In this document: positions 48,127 to 59,161 of the stretch, in pieces
How positions within the stretch are numbered: position 1 is the stretch's first letter
Layout: every line of letters begins with the position of its first letter
Assembly: GCA_018241725.1 (NCBI GenBank)
Contig: JAFEDI010000020.1
Location: forward strand, 1 to 62,495
Direction: 5' to 3'
Length of the DNA stretch: 62,495 nt
Source of the DNA: Pseudomonadota bacterium
GTDB lineage: Bacteria > Pseudomonadota > Gammaproteobacteria > Burkholderiales > Rhodocyclaceae
Program-made: the position numbers and the translations under genes
Notes under the pieces: model-generated
What the model was told of the DNA's origin: nothing
The model's input: only the letters and a program-made list of their open reading frames with translations
Database searches by the model: none

Positions 48127-49968
48127 TCAAACGCCGTCGAAGCGCCACTGCGGCGCATGGGCCTGCAGCCAGAACTCCAGGACCATGACGATCCACACCA
48201 TTTCGCCGTAATAGCCAGGGTGCTCCGGCAGACGCTTCTCGAGCACCTCCCGCAGGAATGCCGGGGACATGACCCCGCGGGCGGCGAAGGACTCCAGCGC
48301 ATCGGTGGCGAGCTTGCGCAGGCCCGGATGCTTGATCGCCCAGACGCCGAAGGGGAGGCCGAAGCCGTGCTTCTTCTTGGTGATGATCTCGTCGGGCAGG
48401 AAACCGCGCAGCGCCTCCTTGAACATCCAGCGCAGCTTGAGCCCCTTGAGCTTCCATTCCGTCGGCAAGGTCAGGGAAAAGTCGAGCAACTCGTCACTCA
48501 GTAGCGGGAAACCCACATCCAGCCCTGCCAGGCGGGTCGTTCCGACGACCTTGGGCAGATCGTTGTCAGCCAGGGTGTATTTCCAGTCGAAGGCGAGCAT
48601 GTGATTCACCAGGCTGGCCCCTTCGACCTCGTTCCAGGTAGCTCGCTGCAACTGGCCGGGCCCATGCACATCGATCCCTTTGAGGAAACCCGGCGTAAAC
48701 ACCTTGTCCATCCCGAGGCGGATCAGCAGATTGTAGATCTCGAGTCGATCTGGCATCGGAATGGACGCCTGTTCGACGTAGCTCACGCCCTTGCGTACCA
48801 AAGGAATCCGCTTCATCCCCGGCAGCGCGGAAATGGGTTCGACGACCGCCGCACGCAAGAGCGACGGGATGGTGTTGTACCAGCCGAAAATGCGCTGCGT
48901 CGCGTAGCGGGAATTGCCACCGAAGAGTTCGTCACCACCATCGCCGGCCAGCAGCTTGGTGACCCCATCCTCGCGGGCCCGGGTCGCGCAGATCCACGCG
49001 GGCACGGCGGAGGAATTGCCGAAGGGCTGGTCGTAGGAACACGCCACCTTCGGAATGCCATCGAGCAGATCGTCGGGGGTGACGTAATACTCGTGGTGAT
49101 CGGTCTTGAAATGGCGCGCCGCGATGCGCGCATATTCCATCTCGTCGTAGCCCTGGGCGTCGAAGCCCATGGAATAGGTCTTGGCCGGCTTGCCGCTGAT
49201 GCGGCAGAGCATGCCGGAAACAGAGGAGCTATCGGTTCCGCCGGACAGGAAGGCGCCCGTGCCATCACCCGTGTATTCCCGCTCGACGGATGCCTGCACG
49301 ATGTCCAGGAAACGCCCCTTGGCCTGTTCGAGGCTCAGGCCGGGATGCTCGTCGAAACGCGGTGTCCAGTAGCGCGCAAGCTGAAGCGCCCCGCCCTTCC
49401 AGTCCAACCGTGAGGCGGGGAGAAGGCGCCGGACCTCGTTGAAGACGGTATCCGGCGACGGAATGACGTGGAAATAGAGATAATTGAAGATCGCCTGGGT
49501 GCTCACCGTACGGCTGCGGACAGGAACGCCATTGGCCCGGTCCGACAGTGCCAAGGTGCCCTTCTCCTCCGCGTAGCACCACGGTTCGGTATCGAAACGG
49601 TCGTTGAACAAAGTGACCACATTGCGGCGGGTATCGATCAAGGCGATCGCGAAGCGCCCCCGGATATCCGCGATGGCCTCACTGCCCCGGCTGGCGAAGA
49701 GGCCCAGCCAGTGCTCTGCTGAACGGGCATCCCCTCCCGCCACGCTACGCGGACTGCCACGCACGATGCACACCAGTCCATCGCGCTCGGCCAGAACAGC
49801 CGGACGCCGGACGCGCAAACGCCCCCCCTGCCATTCCCCCACCCACTGGTCGCCATCCTGGCGGAGCACCAGTTCGGCCGCAGGGGTGGCGGCGGTTTCA
49901 ACGCGCACCTCGATCAAGGACTTGCTATCCAGTTCCGACTCCAATTCGCCGCCTCCAAATGAATTCAT
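48127..49968 (-). CDS. Asparagine-synthetase-like protein lacking the glutaminase cysteine
   Basis: 613 aa. The ATP-pyrophosphatase domain (about 215-600) is intact: PP loop AFLSGGTDSSSVSGML (about 239-254), LLAGDGGDELFGGNSRY, FDWKYTLADNDLPKV, and a C-terminal KKKHGFGLPF. Residues 1-~200 resemble a degenerate class II amidotransferase, but the protein starts MNSFGGGEL with no Cys2, and only the later strands (IRGRFAIALIDTRRN, LFNDRFDTEPW) are recognisable. Such proteins amidate or cyclise substrates using ammonia or an internal amine. No EPS, PEP-CTERM or lasso genes are adjacent, so substrate unknown. Confidence 0.85.
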   Translation of the reverse strand: MNSFGGGELESELDSKSLIEVRVETAATPAAELVLRQDGDQWVGEWQGGRLRVRRPAVLAERDGLVCIVRGSPRSVAGGDARSAEHWLGLFASRGSEAIADIRGRFAIALIDTRRNVVTLFNDRFDTEPWCYAEEKGTLALSDRANGVPVRSRTVSTQAIFNYLYFHVIPSPDTVFNEVRRLLPASRLDWKGGALQLARYWTPRFDEHPGLSLEQAKGRFLDIVQASVEREYTGDGTGAFLSGGTDSSSVSGMLCRISGKPAKTYSMGFDAQGYDEMEYARIAARHFKTDHHEYYVTPDDLLDGIPKVACSYDQPFGNSSAVPAWICATRAREDGVTKLLAGDGGDELFGGNSRYATQRIFGWYNTIPSLLRAAVVEPISALPGMKRIPLVRKGVSYVEQASIPMPDRLEIYNLLIRLGMDKVFTPGFLKGIDVHGPGQLQRATWNEVEGASLVNHMLAFDWKYTLADNDLPKVVGTTRLAGLDVGFPLLSDELLDFSLTLPTEWKLKGLKLRWMFKEALRGFLPDEIITKKKHGFGLPFGVWAIKHPGLRKLATDALESFAARGVMSPAFLREVLEKRLPEHPGYYGEMVWIVMVLEFWLQAHAPQWRFDGV

Positions 49969-50005
49969 TCAAACAACATTCGAACAATATTGTCATTGAA
50001 ATCCA

Positions 50006-52216
<2,211 letters not shown>

Positions 52217-52532
52217 GGAGCGATACGAAATGCGGCGAAGGCCGCCATTCTACCGCCCGCCCGAAGCTCAACCGAGGCCCAGGTTTTTTGTGACAAATTA
52301 CCTCGCCGAAAATGAAAAAAAGGCCGCGATAACTTGCAGTCGGCGTCGCAAGCACCTAAACTTGAGTTGTGCAATGCAGCAAACAAATCGTATCGAGGGC
52401 TAACAAAGCTACACAGAATCAGGGAAATGCGCCGTAAAACACCGTTTTGCAGCGCACCACAAAGCCGCCAGCGAGCGGCTGTCAGAAGTAGCCCCGCGTT
52501 GTTTGATGCTCCCCATACCGGAGTAACAGCAA
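52217..52532 (+). promoter_or_regulatory. Intergenic region with a candidate promoter and long leader
   Basis: 316 bp upstream of the 108-aa gene. TTGCAG (52334-52339), a 17-bp spacer and TAAACT (52357-52362) form a plausible sigma-70 promoter, which would leave a ~165-nt untranslated leader. No strong secondary structure recognised in it. On the other strand the 5' end of uvrD has no evident promoter. Confidence 0.45.
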
Positions 52533-52859
52533 ATGAAGACACCCAAAACCTTACCCTGGCACGCCCGCAAGGCCGGCGTGTCCGTTGAAAGAGCAGAAGT
52601 ACTGTGGCGCAAGGCGCTGCGCGAAGCCACCGCCGATACCGGCTGGGTCGGCACGTCCGAATTCTGGGGCGCTGCCGAAGGCCGCTTCCTCGAGCTTCTG
52701 AAAGAAGAGCAGAACACCCTCTGTACCCCGCACATGGAAACCTTCATGCGCAGCCAACACCGCATGGGCCTCCTGCCCTTGCTGGCTGCCGAGCAAATGT
52801 TTTCTGCAATGTCCGCCAACTGGCAGCGGTTTTGCGACGAGATGAGCAAGGCAGCCTGA
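52533..52859 (+). CDS. Uncharacterised 108-aa protein
   Basis: No family recognised. Soluble, helical, Trp-rich for its size (four W), with one pair of Cys far apart; the N-terminus MKTPKTLPWHARKAG is basic. ATG 52533 is preceded by GGAG nine bases upstream. It has its own promoter-like sequence and a strong terminator, so it is a well-delimited monocistronic gene. Composition loosely recalls phasin-like granule proteins, but that is weak. Confidence 0.6.
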   Translation: MKTPKTLPWHARKAGVSVERAEVLWRKALREATADTGWVGTSEFWGAAEGRFLELLKEEQNTLCTPHMETFMRSQHRMGLLPLLAAEQMFSAMSANWQRFCDEMSKAA

Positions 52860-52930
52860 GCGCTGCCAGACGGCCCCCAGAGGCCGAGCCAACCGGGTTT
52901 TTCTCCCTCCTCTCCCTCGTGGAGATTGAC

Positions 52931-52963
52931 GGCGTCTGTCGCAAGGCAGACGCCGCTTTTTTT
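52931..52963 (+). terminator. Rho-independent terminator after the 108-aa gene
   Basis: GGCGTCTG (52931-52938) pairs with CAGACGCC (52947-52954), followed by GC and T7. Textbook stem plus U tract; isolates the small gene from yajC. Confidence 0.9.
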
Positions 52964-53064
52964 CGTCATTCCCGCCAGCCTCCATGCCGGGCGTGGCCGG
53001 TCGAAAGCCTGCCGCGGGCTGCTGCTATAATCCGGGGCTTTGCATCTGCCCACCGGAGTTTAAT

Positions 53065-53397
53065 GTGCTGATTTCCAACGCCTTTGCCCAGGCCGCACCG
53101 GCCGCCGGACAGGATCCCCTGTCCAGCCTCACCGGCGTCCTGCCGCTGATTTTCATGTTCGCGGTGCTGTGGTTCCTGATGATCCGCCCGCAGATGAAGC
53201 GCGCCAAGGAACATAAGGCCCTGCTCGAAGGTCTGCAGAAGAACGACGAAGTCCTGACCCAGGGCGGCATCGTCGGCAAGGTCGTCGCCCTCAGCGACGC
53301 CTACGTCACCGTCGAAATCGCCGCCAACACCCAGATCGTCGTGCAGAAGGGCGCCATCAGCGCCGTGCTGCCGAAGGGCACCCTGAAGTCGATCTGA
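53065..53397 (+). CDS. yajC: Preprotein translocase subunit YajC
   Basis: 110 aa, single-span membrane accessory of SecDF. LISNAFAQAAPAAG at the N-terminus, TM PLIFMFAVLWFLMIRPQMKR, then the conserved HKALLEGLQKNDEVLTQGGIVGKV. GTG start at 53065 with GGAG upstream. First gene of yajC-secD-secF. Confidence 0.95.
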   Translation: MLISNAFAQAAPAAGQDPLSSLTGVLPLIFMFAVLWFLMIRPQMKRAKEHKALLEGLQKNDEVLTQGGIVGKVVALSDAYVTVEIAANTQIVVQKGAISAVLPKGTLKSI

Positions 53398-53482
53398 TCC
53401 GGCTGACGGCCGGGGCCCCACCCCGGCCGTGCTGATGCGCCGCTGCGCCACCGCGCCTGTCATCCACCCTTTCCGCCCGACC

Positions 53483-55342
53483 ATGAACCGCTACCCTCTC
53501 TGGAAAAACCTCCTCATCGGCCTCGTGCTGCTGTGGGGTCTGATCTACACCCTGCCGAATTTCTACGGCGAGGTGCCCGCTGTCCAGGTATCCAGCGGCA
53601 AGGCCACCCTCAAGCTGGACACCGCCGCCACCCTCAAGCGCGTGGAAGAAAGCCTCGCCGCAGCCGGGCTCCAGCATGACGGCCTGTTTGCCGACCTCAA
53701 CAGCGTGCGCATCCGCTTCCATGACACCGACACCCAGCTGAAGGCCAAGGACGCCGTCGAAAAGGCCTTCAACCCCGACGCCAGCGACCCGTCCTACGTC
53801 GTCGCCCTCAACCTGCTGTCGGCCAGCCCCCAGTGGCTCACCAGCATCCACGCGCTGCCCATGTACCTGGGCCTCGACCTGCGCGGCGGCGTGCACTTCC
53901 TGCTGCAGGTCGACATGAAGGGCGCCGTCACCAAGCGCCTCGACGCCACCACCGGCGACCTGCGCACCCTCCTGCGCGACAAGAACGTCCGCCACATCGG
54001 TATCACCCGCGAGGGCCAGACCGTCGTCGTGCGCTTCCGCGACACCGAGAACCAGTCCCGCGCCAAGGCCGTGATCACCGCCAACACCAACGACCTGCAA
54101 CTGGTCGAAGGGCAGGATGGCGCCGACTTCAAGCTCACCGCGACCCTCACCCCGCTGGCCCAGAAGACCATCCAGGAATTCGCGATCAAGCAGAACATCA
54201 GCACCCTGCACAACCGGATCAACGAACTCGGCGTGGCCGAACCGGTGATCCAGCAGCAAGGCCTCGACCGCATCGTGGTCCAGTTGCCCGGCGTGCAGGA
54301 CGTGGCCAAGGCCAAGGACATCCTCGGCCGCACCGCCACCCTCGAGATCCGCATGGTGGACGACACTCCGGGCGCCCTCGAAGCCGCCATGACCGGCAGC
54401 GTGCCGCCCGGCACCGAGCTCTACAACGAGCGCGGCGGCCGCCCGCTGCTGGTCAAGAAGCAGGTCGTGCTGACCGGCGAGCGCCTCACCGACGCCCAGC
54501 CCGGCTTCGACGGACAGACCCACGAGCCCGCCGTGCACCTCACGCTGGATGCCGCCGGCGCACGCATCTTCAAGGACGTGACCCGCGAGAACGTCAACAA
54601 GCGCATGGCCATCCTGCTCATTGAAAAGGGCAAGGGCGAAGTTGTCACCGCCCCGGTCATCCGCGGCGAGATCGGCGGCGGCCGCGTGCAGATCTCCGGC
54701 CGCATGAGTTCCGAAGAAGCCACCGACACCGCGCTGCTGCTGCGCGCCGGCTCACTGGCCGCGCCGATGGAGATCATCGAGGAACGCACCATTGGCCCGA
54801 GCCTTGGCGCCGACAACATCAGCAAGGGCTTCCACTCCACGCTGTGGGGCTTCATCGCCATCGCCGTCTTCATGTGCATCTACTACATGCTGTTCGGCTT
54901 CGTGTCGGTGATCGCCCTGGCTTCCAACCTGCTGCTGCTGGTGGCCCTGCTGTCCCTGCTGCAGGCCACGCTGACCCTGCCCGGCATCGCCGCCATCGCC
55001 CTCACGCTGGGTATGGCGATCGACGCCAACGTGCTGATCAACGAGCGCATCCGCGAGGAACTGCGCAACGGCTCCAGCCCGCAGGCGGCCATCCACGCCG
55101 GCTACGACCGCGCCTTCGACACCATTCTCGACTCCAACGTCACCACGCTGATCGCCGGCATTGCGCTGCTCATCTTCGGTTCCGGCCCGGTGCGCGGTTT
55201 CGCGGTGGTGCACTGCCTGGGCATCATGACCTCCATGTTCAGCGCCATCCTGGTCTCCCGCGGCCTGGTGAACCTGATCTACGGCAAGAAGCGCAAGCTC
55301 GAGAAACTGGCCATCGGCCAGGTCTGGAAGCCGGGCGTCTGA
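53483..55342 (+). CDS. secD: Protein translocase subunit SecD
   Basis: 619 aa RND-superfamily translocase subunit that uses the proton gradient to drive export late in Sec secretion. TM1 near 8-28 (LLIGLVLLWGLIYTLPNFYG), D1 with LGLDLRGGVHFLLQVD, large periplasmic P1 domain, then five TMs with GMAIDANVLINERIREEL containing the essential Asp and the FDTILDSNVTTLIAG motif. ATG 53483 is the family start. Confidence 0.96.
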   Translation: MNRYPLWKNLLIGLVLLWGLIYTLPNFYGEVPAVQVSSGKATLKLDTAATLKRVEESLAAAGLQHDGLFADLNSVRIRFHDTDTQLKAKDAVEKAFNPDASDPSYVVALNLLSASPQWLTSIHALPMYLGLDLRGGVHFLLQVDMKGAVTKRLDATTGDLRTLLRDKNVRHIGITREGQTVVVRFRDTENQSRAKAVITANTNDLQLVEGQDGADFKLTATLTPLAQKTIQEFAIKQNISTLHNRINELGVAEPVIQQQGLDRIVVQLPGVQDVAKAKDILGRTATLEIRMVDDTPGALEAAMTGSVPPGTELYNERGGRPLLVKKQVVLTGERLTDAQPGFDGQTHEPAVHLTLDAAGARIFKDVTRENVNKRMAILLIEKGKGEVVTAPVIRGEIGGGRVQISGRMSSEEATDTALLLRAGSLAAPMEIIEERTIGPSLGADNISKGFHSTLWGFIAIAVFMCIYYMLFGFVSVIALASNLLLLVALLSLLQATLTLPGIAAIALTLGMAIDANVLINERIREELRNGSSPQAAIHAGYDRAFDTILDSNVTTLIAGIALLIFGSGPVRGFAVVHCLGIMTSMFSAILVSRGLVNLIYGKKRKLEKLAIGQVWKPGV

Positions 55343-55372
55343 CGCGTACAGAACACGAAACGGACACGCAAA

Positions 55373-56305
55373 ATGGAATTCTTCCGGATCCACAAAGACA
55401 TCCCCTTCATGAAGCACGCGCTGGTGTTCAACGTCATTTCGTTGATCACCTTCCTGCTGGCGGTGTTCTTCCTCGCCACCAAGGGGCTGCATTTCAGCGT
55501 TGAATTCACCGGTGGCACGCTGATGGAAGTCAGCTATAGCGAACCGCCGGCCCTCGAAAAGCTGCGCGACGCCCTGGCCAAGGAAGGCTATCAGGACGCC
55601 CAGGTACAGAACTTCGGCAGCTCCCGCGATGTATTGATCCGCCTGCCGAACCGTGACGGCGTCGAGACCGGCAAGGTCAGCGAGAAGGTCATCGCCAGCC
55701 TCGGCGCCATCGAGGGTCCCAAGCCCGAGTTGCGCCGCGTCGAGTTCGTCGGCCCGCAGGTCGGCAAGGAACTCGCCTCCGACGGCGCCATGGCCCTGCT
55801 GCTGGTGATCGGCGGCATCGTGGTGTATCTGGCGATGCGTTTCGAATGGCGCTTCGCAGTATCAGCCATCATCGCCAACCTGCACGACGTGATCATCATT
55901 CTGGGCTTCTTCGCGCTGTTCCAGTGGGAGTTCTCTCTGCCGGTGCTAGCCGCCACCCTCGCGGTGCTCGGCTACTCGGTAAACGAGTCGGTGGTGGTCT
56001 TCGACCGCGTCCGCGAGACCTTCAAGAAGAAGCGCGGCCTCACCACCCCGCAGGTCCTCGACCACGCCATCACCAGCACCATCAGCCGGACCATCATCAC
56101 CCACGGCTCCACGCAGATCATGGTGCTGTCGATGCTGGTTTTCGGCGGCGAGACCCTGTTCTACTTCTCTCTCGCGCTGACCATCGGCATCTGCTTCGGC
56201 ATCTACTCCTCGGTGCTGGTCGCCAGCCCGCTGGTCATGTGGCTCGGCGTGTCCCGCGAACAGTTCATGCAGCCCAAGAAGGAAAAGCAGGAAGCCGTCG
56301 TCTGA
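55373..56305 (+). CDS. secF: Protein translocase subunit SecF
   Basis: 310 aa, six membrane spans, partners SecD. FSVEFTGGTLMEVSY, GYSVNESVVVFDRVRET with the functional Asp, ISRTIITHGSTQIMVL and the terminal FGIYSSVLVASPL are SecF hallmarks. Follows secD by 30 bp in the same operon. Confidence 0.96.
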   Translation: MEFFRIHKDIPFMKHALVFNVISLITFLLAVFFLATKGLHFSVEFTGGTLMEVSYSEPPALEKLRDALAKEGYQDAQVQNFGSSRDVLIRLPNRDGVETGKVSEKVIASLGAIEGPKPELRRVEFVGPQVGKELASDGAMALLLVIGGIVVYLAMRFEWRFAVSAIIANLHDVIIILGFFALFQWEFSLPVLAATLAVLGYSVNESVVVFDRVRETFKKKRGLTTPQVLDHAITSTISRTIITHGSTQIMVLSMLVFGGETLFYFSLALTIGICFGIYSSVLVASPLVMWLGVSREQFMQPKKEKQEAVV

Positions 56306-56310
56306 TCCAC

Positions 56311-56997
56311 ATGGATCGGAGCGTCACCCTGTGGGTGCTGGACCTCGACAGCCCCACCCAAGACTGCGCCCGTGCCTGGCCCCTGCTCGATGCGGGGGAG
56401 CAGGCACGGGCGCAGCACTTTTTGCGGGAGCGTGACCGGACACGCTTCATACTGCGTCGAGCCGGACTACGCGAGATCCTGGCGCTGCACACGGGGCTTC
56501 CGCCCTGCGCCCTGCCCTTCATCCACAGTTCTTTCGACCGCCCTTCCCTGGCCGGCATCGAGCTGGACTTCAATACTTCCCACAGCTCTGGCCTCGCCGT
56601 CGTTGCTGTCACTCGCCATGGACGGGTTGGTATCGACGTGGAGCGTCGATTGGACGAAGAACTCGATCCCGCCATACTCCAGCCCCATCTCACCCCGACC
56701 GCCTACACCGCCTTCCTCGATTGCCCACCCACCCGGCGACGGCAAGCCTTCTACGACTGGTGGGCCCGCGTGGAGGCCTTCGCCAAGGCGCGCGGGACCG
56801 GCATCGTGATGTCACCGCCACAGCCCCTCGACGGCAGCGAAGCCGACACCGCCCCCCGCTTGCTCCCCGATGACCTGGGCAGGATGCGGACCTGGCATCC
56901 GCAGAGCATGGCATTGGTGCCCACCCACGCAACCAGCCTGGTGGTTTCCGACGCGGTACGCCCGGTCCAGGTCAGGCGCTGGCCTGTCTCGGCGTGA
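56311..56997 (+). CDS. 4'-phosphopantetheinyl transferase (Sfp/EntD superfamily)
   Basis: 228 aa. Loads phosphopantetheine onto acyl or peptidyl carrier proteins. Core motifs: FNTSHSSGLAVVAVTRHG, the Mg2+-binding GIDVERR, and WWARVEAFAKARG, in which Glu and Lys of the W-x-x-x-EA-x-x-K motif are kept. ATG 56311 lies five bases after the secF stop, so it may be co-transcribed, although a functional link to Sec is not expected. No polyketide or NRPS genes are in the window. Confidence 0.88.
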   Translation: MDRSVTLWVLDLDSPTQDCARAWPLLDAGEQARAQHFLRERDRTRFILRRAGLREILALHTGLPPCALPFIHSSFDRPSLAGIELDFNTSHSSGLAVVAVTRHGRVGIDVERRLDEELDPAILQPHLTPTAYTAFLDCPPTRRRQAFYDWWARVEAFAKARGTGIVMSPPQPLDGSEADTAPRLLPDDLGRMRTWHPQSMALVPTHATSLVVSDAVRPVQVRRWPVSA

Positions 56998-56998
56998 T

Positions 56999-57018
56999 CC
57001 GGCTCGAAGTCAAGCCGG
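56999..57018. terminator. Stem-loop between convergent genes
   Basis: CCGGCT (56999-57004) with AGCCGG (57013-57018), overlapping the stop of the Gcr gene. No T tract; weak. Confidence 0.35.
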
Positions 57019-59091
57019 CTGCGGCAGGCGCGGCGGCATCAGGAAATCCCGCGGCTGACGACACAGGCGCTGCCACAGGCGCCGCCGCAGCTCCTTCAGG
57101 TCCGATTTCGGCAGGCTGTAGGCGCGTACGGCGGTCAGCAGCGACAACGCGAAACTTACTCCCAGATTAAGCACGAACATCACCGCCACCCCGGCGATCG
57201 CCAGCACCAGCAGACTGGTGCTGGGCTCCACGTCCAGCGCTGACGCAGCGAGGCTGAGGATGCCGGAGTTCAACGTCACGTGGCGCACATCCAGCGGAAG
57301 CCCGAAGAAGCGCCCCAGCACTGGTGTCATGCCGAGCATCAGCCCCAGGGAGATGTTGGTTGCCCAACCCGACATGTTGCGCGACACGATGCCGGCCAAG
57401 CGGATCATCCGCATGCGGCCGAAACGGTGGCCGAGGCGGTGTTCGGCAATCGCCTGTGGCAGACGGTGATAGACCGCCCAGTTATCGACCCAGCCACCGG
57501 CCAGTGCCGCCAGGTACAGGATCCCGCCCGTCAGCGCAGCGTAAAACACCGTGCCGCTGTCCACAGGGCTCAGCGCATGGAAGACGTAATCCGCCTCGGC
57601 ACGGTTCAGGTAGGAATGACCGGTTGCCCATTGCCAGGCCGCATCGAAGGCATAGGCGCCGCAGGCCACCACGATCACGTTGGCGATGGTGGCCGCGAGC
57701 TGTGAGCGGCAGATGCAGGCGGCGTAATCGACGATGCGTTCGAGACGCGCCTCACCCTTGCTGTCGCGGATGATCGCCGCGAAGGTCGCCGCCGTCATCG
57801 CCGGTTGCTTGGTCGCCAGCATCAGGCCGAGCACCTGCAGCAGCAGGAAGCTGAACGCGTAGTTGAGGCCGGAGCCCAACCCCTCCAGGAACAAGGCCAG
57901 GCCGGCACCGGCAATCGCCATCTTCATCGCGGCGGTCGCCACGGTAAGCAGACCACCGCCGGCCGCCGCCAGCCAGATATGGCGATAGTCCTTCGGTGTC
58001 TCGGCAATGTAGTGCTCGCCGGTCTCGCCGGCCCGATCCACGATGCGCCGCTGAAGGCGGCGCAGGTTGCTACGCACCACATGCCACAGGCTGGTGCTCT
58101 CGTGGGCCGCGAAGGCCAGTTGTTGCAGCAGCGCCAGCGCCGGCGCCGGGCTCTCACGCCCGGCCTGCATCACCGCGACGATGGCCTCCAGGCGCGCCAG
58201 GCAGCGCTCCAGCACATCGAGGCCATAGACGATGTCCACGCTGATGCCTTCCGCTTCGAGGCGCGTGGAGATCACATGCATCTCGTCCCGGCAGGCGGCC
58301 ACGCCGGCCGACCAGGCCTCCAGCAGCGGGCCTGGCAGACTCCCACGCTCCCACGCGCATAGCAGGTTCTCGCCGCTGTCGGCCAGGCGCCGGAACGGCG
58401 AGCGGGACACAGGCCCCGGCTGGCTGCGCGTGCGCAACTTCTGGGACAGGCCCTGGCCCTGGATCCGCGCCAGCAGCAGGCGGACGCCGTCGGCCATGGC
58501 ACGCTCCAGCGCCGCCGTCATTTCCGGCTCCTCGACCGGAAACAGGATGTCCACCAGCCGCTGGAAGGACGACGGCTGCAGCCCGCGGACCAGCGTCAGG
58601 TCCCGCGTCCGCGTGTAGCTGCGGCTCATCAGGTGGCCCAGATCGTGGTCGTCCCGCGGCGACGGAATCAGCCGCGTGGTCAGACGGTCGCCGAATTCGG
58701 ACAGGAAGCCCCGGTCGCTGGGGATGCCCACTTCGCCAAACAGGTTGGCCCCGTCGGTCTCGTCGAGCATCTGACAAAGGGCGCGGCGGACTTCCTTTGC
58801 GAGCTCCGGATGAGCGGCCAGCACGTCCATCAGCACCGCGAAACGCTGGGTGGCCGAACCGTGGACGTCGGCCGAGTCGATATAGACGTCGTTCCACAGG
58901 GCACCGCCGGCCAGCCAGCCGTTGAGGGCCCGCCACGCGTCCATACGGTCGGGAAGATCGTCGGCGATCAGCAACGCCTGCAGGTGGATGGCCAGTTTGC
59001 GCAGGTCGCGCGGCCCCTGGCGATGGTTCGGGAGCACCGCATGGACGCATGCCAGCAGCGCATCAATGGAGGGGGTCTGTGTATTCTGCAT
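57010..59091 (-). CDS. Gcr/COG4389 membrane protein (labelled site-specific recombinase)
   Basis: 693 aa. Residues 1-~370 are soluble and helical; ~375-660 hold several hydrophobic stretches (IWLAAAGGGLLTVATAAMKM, NYAFSFLLLQVLGLMLATKQ, VFYAALTGGILYLAALAGGWVDNW, TSLLVLAIAGVAVMFVLNLG). No tyrosine- or serine-recombinase motif is visible, so the historical name site-specific recombinase is doubtful; it is better described as a membrane protein of unknown role. It follows the SIR2-like gene by 70 bp on the same strand and could be the end of that transcript. Confidence 0.82.
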   Translation of the reverse strand: MQNTQTPSIDALLACVHAVLPNHRQGPRDLRKLAIHLQALLIADDLPDRMDAWRALNGWLAGGALWNDVYIDSADVHGSATQRFAVLMDVLAAHPELAKEVRRALCQMLDETDGANLFGEVGIPSDRGFLSEFGDRLTTRLIPSPRDDHDLGHLMSRSYTRTRDLTLVRGLQPSSFQRLVDILFPVEEPEMTAALERAMADGVRLLLARIQGQGLSQKLRTRSQPGPVSRSPFRRLADSGENLLCAWERGSLPGPLLEAWSAGVAACRDEMHVISTRLEAEGISVDIVYGLDVLERCLARLEAIVAVMQAGRESPAPALALLQQLAFAAHESTSLWHVVRSNLRRLQRRIVDRAGETGEHYIAETPKDYRHIWLAAAGGGLLTVATAAMKMAIAGAGLALFLEGLGSGLNYAFSFLLLQVLGLMLATKQPAMTAATFAAIIRDSKGEARLERIVDYAACICRSQLAATIANVIVVACGAYAFDAAWQWATGHSYLNRAEADYVFHALSPVDSGTVFYAALTGGILYLAALAGGWVDNWAVYHRLPQAIAEHRLGHRFGRMRMIRLAGIVSRNMSGWATNISLGLMLGMTPVLGRFFGLPLDVRHVTLNSGILSLAASALDVEPSTSLLVLAIAGVAVMFVLNLGVSFALSLLTAVRAYSLPKSDLKELRRRLWQRLCRQPRDFLMPPRLPQPA

Positions 59092-59161
59092 ATCACGGAT
59101 GGACCCGGTCCGCGATCATTGGTTCGGCAGGACGGCCTGGCGGCCGCCCTGCCCGTACGGA

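Noticed and set aside
48127-49968. Lasso-peptide cyclase
   Set aside because: No precursor or protease partner gene in the neighbourhood.
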